The notes under the pieces: generated by a model
Databases searched by the model: none
The model's input: only the letters and a program-made list of their open reading frames with translations
Told to the model about the DNA's origin: nothing
Shown here: positions 17,828-27,300 of the stretch, in pieces
Position numbering within the stretch: the stretch's first letter is position 1
How the letters are laid out: each line of letters starts with the position of its first letter
Source of the DNA: Maribacter_C sp947494565
GTDB lineage: Bacteria; Bacteroidota; Bacteroidia; Flavobacteriales; Flavobacteriaceae
Direction of reading: 5' to 3'
NCBI RefSeq assembly: GCF_047345415.1
Contig: NZ_JBLFEP010000001.1
Coordinates: 186,001-250,000 of the forward strand
Length of the DNA stretch: 64,000 bases
Program-made: the position numbers and the translations under genes

Positions 17828-19168
17828 TTAAGATACACTAGGTTCCCGAAGGGCGAAATGAATGTTTACCTCAGCAGGCTTCAAGCTTATCAAAGGATTG
17901 ATTTCGATGTCCTTCATGGGCGTGGAAAGACGATACTTTCGCAATACATGGGCAATGGTCAATATCATCTCATACATCGCAAAATTATTGCCGACACACA
18001 TTCTGGGCCCTGCACCGAAAGGGTAATAATAGTTTGAAAAATCCTTTTTATTTTTAGGGTCAAAACGTTCGGGCCGAAACGCATCCGGACTATCCCAAAA
18101 GCTCGGATCCCGATGCAACTCATATACGGCAAGTAAAAGCATGGTATTCTCAGGTATGGTATGCTCTTCGAATTCATCCGTTTCAATAGACACCCGATCA
18201 ATATAGTAGGCCGGAGGATATAAACGCATGCCTTCCTCCACACATTGTTTAATATAGGAAAGTGCCTTCAACTGTTCCAAATAATCGTCTCCCTGCAAAT
18301 CAACACGGGCTATATTTTCAAAGGCCTTCTGTTGTTTATCCTCATTTTTTGCCAATAGAAATAAAGTGAAGCCGAGCGCATTGGCAGTAGTTTCGTGTCC
18401 AGCTGTGAACAGAATAAGCACCTCATCGATCAATTGATTTCGTGACATTGGCGTTCCGTCTTCATAGCGTGCCTTTAATAGAATGTCTAGCAAATCATCT
18501 TTTTCCTCATCGGAAGCGATGCGCTCTTCAATAATCGTATTCAATAGCTGACGCGCTTCCCTTGAATACCCTAAATGTCGATCAATGGCCCCACTAAGGT
18601 TGAACCACCAATTTAGATAAGGCTGCCGCATTTCACGAATGAGCATCAACTGATTGGTATCGGTGATTTTTTTCAGCTCCGCTATTTCATCCTGAATATC
18701 ATCCCTACTGAAAAGGGATTGTGCCACCACTTGAAATGCCAAATCGCCCATCAGCGGATATACATCTTTTGGGACACCGGACACTATGTGTTGCAGCTCT
18801 TTGCGAATCGCTTTGCTCATGATACCCAAAAGCCCCTCAAGTTTCTTTTTATGAAACGCAGGTTGTACCATTCTTCGGTGCGTGCGCCAATGTTCCCCAT
18901 TAGACGTAAGCAACCCTTTACCAATATACTTGGCCAGGTCCTTTGTTTGAAGGGTAGACTTATGATACTTCTTATGTTTTTTTTGAAGAATTTGTTTAAT
19001 GAATTCAGGGCTTCTTGTAAAAACAATGGTTCCGCTAGGACCGATTTTCACCTTAAACGTATCACCGAGCTTTTCAAAATTCGTATGGTGAAAGGGAAGT
19101 GGATTCTTGAGAATCGCTTTCCTATGCTTGAGTACGCGGAATGTGGAAACTGTAGGGATCGTATTCAT
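17828..19168 (-). CDS. Cytochrome P450
   Basis: The product has 446 residues, a normal soluble bacterial P450 size, with no obvious membrane anchor. The I-helix oxygen-activation motif is AGHETT near 257, the K-helix EEGMR gives ExxR, PERF follows, and the haem loop is PFGAGPRMCVGNN with the Cys ligand near 392. The sequence style is closer to CYP102/CYP4-like clans than to the classic camphor type. No ferredoxin or reductase gene is nearby, so redox partners must come from elsewhere. The ATG overlaps the ruvB stop by one base (TGATG), giving translational coupling. The substrate cannot be inferred. Confidence 0.93.
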   Translation of the reverse strand: MNTIPTVSTFRVLKHRKAILKNPLPFHHTNFEKLGDTFKVKIGPSGTIVFTRSPEFIKQILQKKHKKYHKSTLQTKDLAKYIGKGLLTSNGEHWRTHRRMVQPAFHKKKLEGLLGIMSKAIRKELQHIVSGVPKDVYPLMGDLAFQVVAQSLFSRDDIQDEIAELKKITDTNQLMLIREMRQPYLNWWFNLSGAIDRHLGYSREARQLLNTIIEERIASDEEKDDLLDILLKARYEDGTPMSRNQLIDEVLILFTAGHETTANALGFTLFLLAKNEDKQQKAFENIARVDLQGDDYLEQLKALSYIKQCVEEGMRLYPPAYYIDRVSIETDEFEEHTIPENTMLLLAVYELHRDPSFWDSPDAFRPERFDPKNKKDFSNYYYPFGAGPRMCVGNNFAMYEMILTIAHVLRKYRLSTPMKDIEINPLISLKPAEVNIHFALREPSVS

Positions 19169-20190
19169 CAGAACAATCCAGGTTGTGTACCTCCCTTTAT
19201 TCTTCCCAAATGCTTATACGCCAATTCGGTTACTTCCCTTCCTCTGGGCGTTCTCATAATAAAACCCTGCTGGATCAAAAAAGGTTCGTACACCTCTTCT
19301 ATCGTTTCGGCGCTTTCGGAAACCGCAGTCGCCAAAGTCGTTATTCCCACCGGTCCGCCTTTGAATTTATCGATAATGGTCATTAGAATCTTATTATCCA
19401 TTTCATCAAGACCGTGGGCATCAACGTTCAAGGCCTTTAATCCAAATTTGGATATCTCCATATCGATTGTGCCATTGCCCTTGATTTGAGCAAAGTCGCG
19501 CACCCTTCGCAACAAGGCATTGCATATTCTGGGAGTACCCCTACTTCTTCCTGCAATTTCAATGGCCGCCTCATTTGAAATAGGAACCTTGAGTATTTCT
19601 GCACTTCGTTGCACAATAGTGGAAAGCAACTCCGTATTGTAATATTGTAACCTACTCTGTATTCCGAATCTAGCCCGCATAGGAGCGGTTAATAATCCTG
19701 AGCGCGTGGTAGCACCGATCAAAGTAAATGGGCTCAAATTGATTTGCACTGATCGTGCATTTGGCCCTGTTTCGATCATGATATCAATTCGATAGTCTTC
19801 CATTGCGGAATAAAGATATTCTTCCACAATCGGACTCAATCGATGAATTTCGTCAATGAACAGCACATCGCGCTCATCGAGATTGGTCAATAGACCTGCC
19901 AAATCACCAGGTTTGTCCAATACCGGGCCGGAAGTGATTTTGATGCCCACCCCTAATTCATTGGCCAGAATATGCGCCAATGTGGTTTTACCCAAACCCG
20001 GAGGACCGTGAAATAAGGTATGATCTAGGGCCTCTCCCCGCTGATTGGCCGCCTGAACAAATACTTTTAGATTTTCCAACACCTGCTCCTGACCGGTAAA
20101 GTCATCAAAACTTATCGGACGTAAGGCTCTTTCGATATCGAGTTCCTCATTGGAAAAACCTTCAGCAGAAGGGTCTAAATAGTCGTTCAT
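19168..20190 (-). CDS. ruvB: Holliday junction branch-migration ATPase RuvB
   Basis: The product is 340 residues from the ATG at 20190 (MNDYLDPSAEGF). Reading further upstream adds an unconserved hydrophobic stretch, so this start is chosen. Motifs are LRPISFDDFTGQE near the N-terminus, Walker A GPPGLGKTTLA, Walker B LFIDEIHRL, sensor GATTRSG, and the C-terminal winged helix with RTPRGREVT. RuvB is the hexameric motor that drives branch migration with RuvA. A TATCTTTG element at 20203-20196 ends only five bases before the ATG, which would make a nearly leaderless transcript. Confidence 0.97.
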   Translation of the reverse strand: MNDYLDPSAEGFSNEELDIERALRPISFDDFTGQEQVLENLKVFVQAANQRGEALDHTLFHGPPGLGKTTLAHILANELGVGIKITSGPVLDKPGDLAGLLTNLDERDVLFIDEIHRLSPIVEEYLYSAMEDYRIDIMIETGPNARSVQINLSPFTLIGATTRSGLLTAPMRARFGIQSRLQYYNTELLSTIVQRSAEILKVPISNEAAIEIAGRSRGTPRICNALLRRVRDFAQIKGNGTIDMEISKFGLKALNVDAHGLDEMDNKILMTIIDKFKGGPVGITTLATAVSESAETIEEVYEPFLIQQGFIMRTPRGREVTELAYKHLGRIKGGTQPGLF

Positions 20191-20272
20191 GATTTCAAAG
20201 ATAGCAAAAACAGAGCCCTCCACACAGCCGAAAAAATGGAGAAACCAAAAATCGACCCTAAATGCTACCCGT

Positions 20273-20286
20273 ATGACAATTGTCAT
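20273..20286. promoter_or_regulatory. 14-bp perfect palindrome between ruvB and pckA
   Basis: ATGACAATTGTCAT is fully self-complementary and lies in the divergent ruvB-pckA spacer, 72 bases before the pckA ATG and 83 bases before that of ruvB. It is followed by CTTTTTT. It could be a regulator-binding site for pckA. The regulator is unknown. Confidence 0.5.
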
Positions 20287-20357
20287 CTTTTTTGGCTTAG
20301 GGAATAGTAATCTTTGTGGTGTTGGAATTGCAAATGATAACCCTAAAACAGAATAGT

Positions 20358-21944
20358 ATGGCAGCATTCGACCTAAAACAATACGGAATAGAAACTGAAA
20401 AAATATATAGAAATAGTAGTGTCCCTGTTTTGTATGAACTAGGACTACGTTTGGAAAAAGGCACTGCTATTTCCGATGTCGGCGCCCTAATGACATACTC
20501 AGGTGAAAAAACAGGTAGAAGCCCGAAAGACAAACGCATCGTGCGTCACCCAAGTTCAGAAAAAAACATCGATTGGGGCGATATCAACATCGGTCTCGAT
20601 GAGCATACGTTTATGGTGAACCATGAACGTGCATTGGACTACCTGAACATCTGTGACCACCTTTACGTGGTTGACGCCTATGCCGGGTGGGATCCAAAGT
20701 ACCGTATCAAAACGCGAATTGTATGTACCCGGGCCTATCACGCCCTCTTTATGCAAAACATGCTCATCATGCCCACTGAAGAGGAATTGGCCGACTTTGG
20801 AGAACCCGATTACGTGGTTTTTAATGCCGGTCAGTTTCCTGCGAACCGTTACACTTCCGAGATGACGTCAAAAACCAGTGTAGATGTCAATTTAGAGCGT
20901 AAGGAAATTGTCATTCTAGGTACTGAATATGCCGGTGAAATGAAGAAAGGAATATTCGGTGTCATGAACTATTTGATGCCGCTAGAGAATGTGATGCCGA
21001 TGCACTGTTCTGCCAATGTGGGAGAAAAAGGAGACGTATCTATTCTATTCGGACTTTCAGGAACAGGAAAAACAACTTTGAGTGCGGACCCTAAACGAAA
21101 ACTTATCGGTGATGATGAACATTGCTGGACCGATCACGGCACTTTCAATATTGAAGGTGGCTGTTATGCCAAGGCCATTGACCTTTCAGAAGAAAATGAA
21201 CCCGATATCTATAACGCGATTCGATTCGGAACGGTACTCGAAAACGTCGTTTATGACGAAAAAAGCAGGAAAGTCGATTATAGCGACACGTCGATTACTC
21301 AAAATACCCGGGCTTCGTATCCCATTGAATTTATTGAGAATGTGCAGATTCCATGTGTGGCAGGTCACCCAGAGAATATCATCTTTCTCACCTGCGATGC
21401 TTTTGGAGTACTGCCTCCAGTGAGTAAGTTGACCCCTGAGCAGGCAAGCTACCACTTCATATCGGGATATACCGCCAAAGTGGCCGGCACGGAAATGGGG
21501 GTTACCGAACCCCAAGCTACATTTAGTGCTTGTTTCGGTGCAGCTTTCATGATGTGGCACCCGAACCGATATGCCGAATTGTTAGCAGAAAAAATCAAAA
21601 TGCATAAAGCCACTGCATGGCTTGTGAACACCGGATGGAACGGCACCGGAAAACGAATGAAACTAAAGTATACCAGAGCGATGATCGATGCCATACATCA
21701 TCATGACTTTGACAATGCAACCTATGTTACGGATGAAGAATTTGGGTTTCAAATACCTACAAGCTGCCCCAATGTACCGGAAGAGGTACTGATTCCCAAA
21801 AATACTTGGAACGACAAGGACAAGTATATGGAGGTCAAGAGCAAATTGGTTACCCTTTTCAATGAAAACTTTGAAAAGTTCAAAGCCGATGTGAATCCTG
21901 AAATCAGGGCGGCAGGACCAAAAAACATTTCTACACACGCATAG
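20358..21944 (+). CDS. pckA: Phosphoenolpyruvate carboxykinase (ATP)
   Basis: The product has 528 residues from the ATG at 20358. It decarboxylates and phosphorylates oxaloacetate to PEP, the entry step of gluconeogenesis. The ATP-type family is shown by the kinase P-loop GLSGTGKTTLSADP near 232-245, the metal-site LIGDDEHCW just after it, and TGEKTGRSPKDKR near the N-terminus. A perfect hairpin with a T-run 20 bases past the stop ends the transcript, so it is likely monocistronic. With maeB in the same window, both malate/oxaloacetate-to-C3 routes are present. Confidence 0.97.
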   Translation: MAAFDLKQYGIETEKIYRNSSVPVLYELGLRLEKGTAISDVGALMTYSGEKTGRSPKDKRIVRHPSSEKNIDWGDINIGLDEHTFMVNHERALDYLNICDHLYVVDAYAGWDPKYRIKTRIVCTRAYHALFMQNMLIMPTEEELADFGEPDYVVFNAGQFPANRYTSEMTSKTSVDVNLERKEIVILGTEYAGEMKKGIFGVMNYLMPLENVMPMHCSANVGEKGDVSILFGLSGTGKTTLSADPKRKLIGDDEHCWTDHGTFNIEGGCYAKAIDLSEENEPDIYNAIRFGTVLENVVYDEKSRKVDYSDTSITQNTRASYPIEFIENVQIPCVAGHPENIIFLTCDAFGVLPPVSKLTPEQASYHFISGYTAKVAGTEMGVTEPQATFSACFGAAFMMWHPNRYAELLAEKIKMHKATAWLVNTGWNGTGKRMKLKYTRAMIDAIHHHDFDNATYVTDEEFGFQIPTSCPNVPEEVLIPKNTWNDKDKYMEVKSKLVTLFNENFEKFKADVNPEIRAAGPKNISTHA

Positions 21945-21963
21945 GAGCACTTAAACTAGGTAG

Positions 21964-21997
21964 GTCTCCATCACGTATTGTGATGGAGACTTTTTTT
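21964..21997 (+). terminator. Rho-independent terminator of pckA
   Basis: An 11-bp perfect stem, GTCTCCATCAC (21964-21974) with GTGATGGAGAC (21980-21990), closes a five-base loop and is followed by seven T residues. Confidence 0.92.
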
Positions 21998-22041
21998 ATT
22001 CCCTTTACTTACGATTCTGATATAAATCGTAATTTCAAGGA

Positions 22042-24306
22042 ATGAAAAAGAACCCATACTCCCCTGGAATTTTACAGTATATTCCTTTTTTTTATGTGAT
22101 TTGGTCCGATGACCTGGTGACGACTTCCGAGCTAAACGTAGTGCAAAAAGCCATTGATCAAGACGATAAGCTGTCGAAGAACGAAAAGAGGAATTTATTG
22201 GATTGGCTACATCCTAAGAACCCTCCTTCCAATGAAGAATTGAAACAGTGGAAACAAGTTGTTTCCAATTCCGAAGTGAAGTTGGTCGAAAGTGAAACGT
22301 ATCCGTTAGCTACCTTCAGCCAAAAGGTCGTATGTGCCTATCATGATACCTGCCCTTTCAATGAGAGTCTAAAGCACATTGAAATAAATTTGGGAATACA
22401 GCCCAATCACTACAACCACTTGTTCGATGTGGAAGTCATTCATGAGGTTACTTCCGATTTTTACGACCCAGAAGAAATCGATAGTCTATTAAAGGGGAAA
22501 CATGCGGAGGTAGTCGATGAATTTAGGGGTGTCTTAAAAAACGACCTTTTCAATTGGGATATCCACCGCACGAAAGAAGCCTTTCGCGAAGTTGTTTTAA
22601 AGCAAGTACAGTTTTTGGCGGAACGAGGGTATGGTGCCCTAGCATATCCTAAGACTTATGGTGGTGCCGAGGACATGGAAGGATATGCGCAGGTATTCGA
22701 AAACATGATGTTCGTCGATGGCAGTTTGACCATTAAATTCGGGGTGCAGGTAGGCTTGTTTGGTGGTAGCATACAAAAGTTAGGTACTCAAAAGCATCAT
22801 GACCGCTATTTGGCCGATGCCGGAAAAGCCAACTTATTAGGCTGTTTTGCTATGACCGAAACAGGTCACGGATCAAATGTTAGGGGTATTAAGACCACTG
22901 CAACCTACGATAAGGAATCAGACCGCATAATTGTTCACACCCCTGGAAAAAATGATAACAAGGAATACATCGGCAACGCTTTACATTCTAAAATGGCATC
23001 CGTGTTCGCACAGCTGATCGTGAACGGAAAGAATCAAGGTGTACATGCCGTTTTGGTACCGCTACGCGATTCAAATCATGAATTGCTTGAAGGCATCCGG
23101 GTCGAAGACAACGGGTACAAGCTTGGGTTAAATGGTGTGGACAACGGCAAAATCTGGTTCGATCAGGTATCCGTTCCGCGGGAGAATCTCCTGAACAAAT
23201 ACGGTTCGATCAATGACGATGGCAGTTATCATTCTGAAATCAAGAATCCGAACAAACGCTTCTTTACGATGTTGGGCACTTTGGTCGGCGGACGTATTTG
23301 TGTTGCGCGAGCAGGATTGGGCGGTGCCAAGCTAGCGCTGGCCATCGCCGTTAAACACGCCCTCAAACGCAGACAGTTCAATGACAGCATTAAGATCCAA
23401 GAAGATCTATTGATGGACTATCCCTCGCATCAGCTTCGGTTAACCCCATTAATAGCCAGTGCCTATGTCTATCACATGACCTTGGACAAGATGATGGCCG
23501 TCTATTGTGATGAAACGGTACCGGACAAACGAAAGGTGGAGACCCAAGTGGCAGGACTAAAATCGATTATTACTTGGTATGCCAATGACGCGATTCAAGA
23601 GTGTCGAGAGGCCTGTGGCGGCAAAGGCTATTTACTCGAAAATAGGATTGCCGATCTCAAGGGAGATGTCGATATCTTCACCACTTTTGAAGGAGATAAC
23701 ACCGTATTGTTGCAATTGGCTGCAAAAGGCGTACTCTCTGACTTTAAGGCGGAGTTCAACAGTGCCGGTTTTGCTTCGGTGTTGAAAATATTGGGGATAC
23801 AAATCAGTGATACGTTGACGACAATCAATCCACTGTATTCGAACAAAGTAGACAAAGACCATTTGTACAACCCCAAGTTCCACAAGCATGCCTTTGAATA
23901 CCGCAGACGTCGTCTGACCTATACTTTGGCCATGCGCATACGGAACTATATCAAAAAAGGCATCCCTTCGTATCAAGCCTTTTTGAAAGTGCAAACACAT
24001 TTGCTCAGCCTGGGCAAGGCCTATAGTGTGGAGTTGGCCTATGACACCTTTACGGATTTTGTGGCTGATATGAAAGATGACAAGAACAAAGCACTATTTC
24101 AAAAACTGGGCACGCTGTATGCGTTACATCACATTCGGGAAGATGCCGCATGGTTTGTTGAGCAAGGATACATTGGAAGCACAAAATCGAAGGCCATCCG
24201 TCAACGTGTCGAACGCCTATGTACCGAATTAAGGCCCCATATCGGAGCCTTAGTCGATGGTTTTGGAATACCGGAGCACTGTATAAGTGCCCCGATAGCC
24301 CAATAA
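22042..24306 (+). CDS. Acyl-CoA dehydrogenase/oxidase family enzyme
   Basis: The product has 754 residues, far longer than simple acyl-CoA dehydrogenases (about 380) and matching the peroxisomal acyl-CoA oxidase layout. About 150 N-terminal residues precede the alpha domain. CFAMTETGHGSNVRGIKTTA is the flavin/substrate middle-domain motif. CREACGGKGYL near 523 and FEGDNTV near 551 are the oxidase-type C-terminal signatures, with the Glu of FEGDNTV at the position of the catalytic base in acyl-CoA oxidases (family knowledge). It would introduce the first double bond in fatty-acid beta-oxidation. Whether electrons go to oxygen or to an electron-transfer flavoprotein cannot be told. It sits alone after the pckA terminator. 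Confidence 0.88.
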   Translation: MKKNPYSPGILQYIPFFYVIWSDDLVTTSELNVVQKAIDQDDKLSKNEKRNLLDWLHPKNPPSNEELKQWKQVVSNSEVKLVESETYPLATFSQKVVCAYHDTCPFNESLKHIEINLGIQPNHYNHLFDVEVIHEVTSDFYDPEEIDSLLKGKHAEVVDEFRGVLKNDLFNWDIHRTKEAFREVVLKQVQFLAERGYGALAYPKTYGGAEDMEGYAQVFENMMFVDGSLTIKFGVQVGLFGGSIQKLGTQKHHDRYLADAGKANLLGCFAMTETGHGSNVRGIKTTATYDKESDRIIVHTPGKNDNKEYIGNALHSKMASVFAQLIVNGKNQGVHAVLVPLRDSNHELLEGIRVEDNGYKLGLNGVDNGKIWFDQVSVPRENLLNKYGSINDDGSYHSEIKNPNKRFFTMLGTLVGGRICVARAGLGGAKLALAIAVKHALKRRQFNDSIKIQEDLLMDYPSHQLRLTPLIASAYVYHMTLDKMMAVYCDETVPDKRKVETQVAGLKSIITWYANDAIQECREACGGKGYLLENRIADLKGDVDIFTTFEGDNTVLLQLAAKGVLSDFKAEFNSAGFASVLKILGIQISDTLTTINPLYSNKVDKDHLYNPKFHKHAFEYRRRRLTYTLAMRIRNYIKKGIPSYQAFLKVQTHLLSLGKAYSVELAYDTFTDFVADMKDDKNKALFQKLGTLYALHHIREDAAWFVEQGYIGSTKSKAIRQRVERLCTELRPHIGALVDGFGIPEHCISAPIAQ

Positions 24307-24329
24307 CCTATACTAATCTAGTTCTTCAA

Positions 24330-27300
24330 CTATTGTTTGACGACCTTGAAGGTCTTCGAGATTCCCGAGGACTCCACCCGCATATAATAAATTCCTGGGG
24401 CGTAACCGCTCAGATCGATTACGGGTTCCGCCTCTTTAGAAGTTGCTTCCATCAACAGTTTTCCCGAAAAGTCAATAACCGTAATCTCCTTTTCCCCATC
24501 GATTCCGTATAATTGGACTTCACTCGTTGTCGGGTTTGGAAACAACGAAGCGATTCCTAAGACGGAATCCGAATTGTCGAAATCAACTCTTGCCATAAGC
24601 GAAGAACCGGAGCTTGGCGTATAGGTAATCTCCAGTTGCGGCCCTGAAACACTAGTGTTTTCATCAGAAGCCATCCAGAAATCACTGCTCCCTACATGCT
24701 CAATGATCAAACTCAAGTCCCCACCACCGGTCAGGGTCGTGACCGATAAAGGCACTATAACCTCAGTGGTGGTCTGTCCGATGTCAGTTGTACTCCCCAA
24801 GAGCCCATTCTTGGAGGGCCTGTTCGAAGTACTCAGGTTTGTTTCCGTCCAACTACTAGCGGTCCCTTTATAAATTTCAGCAGTGCCTGTACCGGTATCC
24901 CCATTAACCCTAAATCGCAATTCGGCAGATGAGATGGTTCCGTTTACGGAACTGAGATCGAATTTCATATAGCTAACGCGGGAACCCTGTTCCACCTTTA
25001 AATGAGTATTATTGATGCGGGTAGATCCTTGAAGATAGGCATCATGAATGGGGTCGAAGGTGGTCGTTTGTGGTGCAGGGGTATTGGTCGTAGTGGTCTG
25101 TTCATCGCTATACCCTACATTACCGTTGACATCTTCCGTACGTATCCGCCAATAATGGGTCGTTGCGGACTGTAAGGGCGGGGCGTTGTTATTGCCCACC
25201 GTCTGGATATGAAAGGTCAGGAAGTTCTCTTCGGAAGTTGTTTGTTCCGTATAGTTTCCACTTGACGTGCCATATTCGATACGTCCTTTGGAACCCTCGT
25301 CAAGGTTCCAGCTCACCTTGAAGGAATCCTCCAGAATGTTGCTGACCGCAATGCTCGTGACTGTGGGGGCGCTAGAAGACACCGTGATATTTGAGGAGGC
25401 CGTAAAACTACCATCATCGGTAGTTGCGGTTATGGTCGCACTACCCGGGGCCACGGCGGTCACTATTCCGATCGTATTGACGGTTGCGACGGCCGTATCA
25501 TCGCTCGACCAAGTTACTCCCTGGTCTGTTGCGTTCGAAGGTATTATTGTAGCCGTAATAGGAGAGGTGTCCCCAATATTCATTGTCAAGGTCGTAGGGG
25601 CCACGCTGACTCCTGTAACCAGTATACCTACGGTCGTGGTCATCTGCTCATCGCTATACCCTATGTTGCCTGCGTTATCCTCTGTACGTATCCGCCAATA
25701 GTAAATCGTTCCGGCCTGTAACGGTGGTGCATTGTTATTACCAACAGTTTGAATATGAAAGGTCAGGAAGTTCTCTTCGGAAGTTGTTTGTTCGGTATAG
25801 TTGCCACTTGAGGTACCATATTCGATACGTCCCTTTGAACCCTCGTTCAGGTTCCAGCTCACCTTGAAAGAATCCTGCATGATATCGCTGACCGTAATAT
25901 TACTGACAATCGGGGCACTTGAGGATACCGTAACATTTGAGGAGGCTGTAAAACTACCATCGTCGGTAGTTACGGTTATAGCTGCACTACCAGTAGCCAC
26001 GCCCGTCACCGTACCGTTTGCATCGACGGTAGCAATGGTCGTATCATTACTAGACCAGGTCACCCCTTGATCCGTAGCGTTCGATGGGGCTATGGTCGCG
26101 GTAACTGTCTCATCATTACCAACCGAAACGTTCAACGTACTCGGGGCCACCGTAACACCGGTCACAGGAACGTTCGAAGCCGAACCGTAGGTAAGGACTA
26201 GGCGAACCGGTGGTTTGGTCGTATTCTCCTTAGAGGCCATAGAGAAATCATTGCTGCCCACATGCTTCACAATCAGGCTCAGTTCACCTCCGCCCGTTAG
26301 ATTCGTTTCAGAAAGGGGAACGAGGACGTCATTGGTCGCCTGACCCAAATCCGTTGTGCTGCCCAAAAGACCGTTCTCCAATGGTTTGTTAGCGCTACTA
26401 AGTGTTGTTTCCGTCCAACCCGTATTGGTTCCTAAGTACACCTCCATGGTACCCACTCCAACATCATCCCCGATACGGAAGAGTAGCTCCGCATCCGTTA
26501 TCGTTCCAGTTACGGCACTAAGGTCGTACTTCAGATAGGTTACGCGAGAACCTTCATCGACACGGACGTTGGGCTGGTTATAGAGCGTACTACCCTGAAG
26601 ATGTGCATCGTGAATAGGACTGAACGTACTGACCTGCGAGCCTGCCCCTCCAACATCCACTAAATTAACCGTAGCAATGCTATTTTGCCCCACGGTATAT
26701 AAATCCGCTTTAGGTTGAATCGTCAATGTGATATTTCTAGTGCCACCTGTTCTATTGGGATTAAGGGGTATCACCGGTAAAGTCACCGAAGTCTGTCCGG
26801 TAGGAATAACCACACTCCCTCGCAATAACTTAAAATCATTCAGCATTTCGGCGTTAGCTCCTGACGTAGCAACATCATAAGCGACGGCCATAGGGAAATC
26901 CGTAGGACCCGTTCTTGTAAAGGTGAATTCCCCATTTGTGGCCGAAGATTTCACGGCTTCGGAAACACTCGCAACTACACTGACCGTATTTCCCGGAAGA
27001 GCATTCAGGGCATATTGGGTCTTTGAAATCGTATTGTTATTACTCAGGCCCCCTAAGTTCTTTACGACAATCGCATCTTGGGTATTCGGGCTGGCAACGG
27101 TAAGGTTACCTGTAACGGAACCATCTATGGCAGTGATGTTCGGGAAGTCTTTGAACATAATAAAAGGTTCATCGAATTCATGAATAACCAAAAAGTTTCC
27201 TATATCGAAGTTTTTACATATTGTATTTGGCTGTTCTAAGGAGCCTACTTCCCATTCGATGACGGCATCTCCAACGTTACGACTGTTGACACCACCTGTA

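Noticed and set aside
18719..19489. 256-codon open frame on the plus strand opposite the P450/ruvB junction
   Set aside because: It lies wholly antisense to two well-supported genes, has no recognisable motif and unusual composition, so it is a shadow frame.
13322..20190. A single biosynthetic cluster joining the ABC exporter, haloperoxidase, AraC and P450
   Set aside because: Orientations differ, the P450 is tied to ruvB, and no scaffold-forming enzyme is present. The neighbourhood may be coincidental.
20191..20367. N-terminal extension of ruvB
   Set aside because: It would add an unconserved hydrophobic segment across the divergent promoter region; the ATG at 20190 fits the family.
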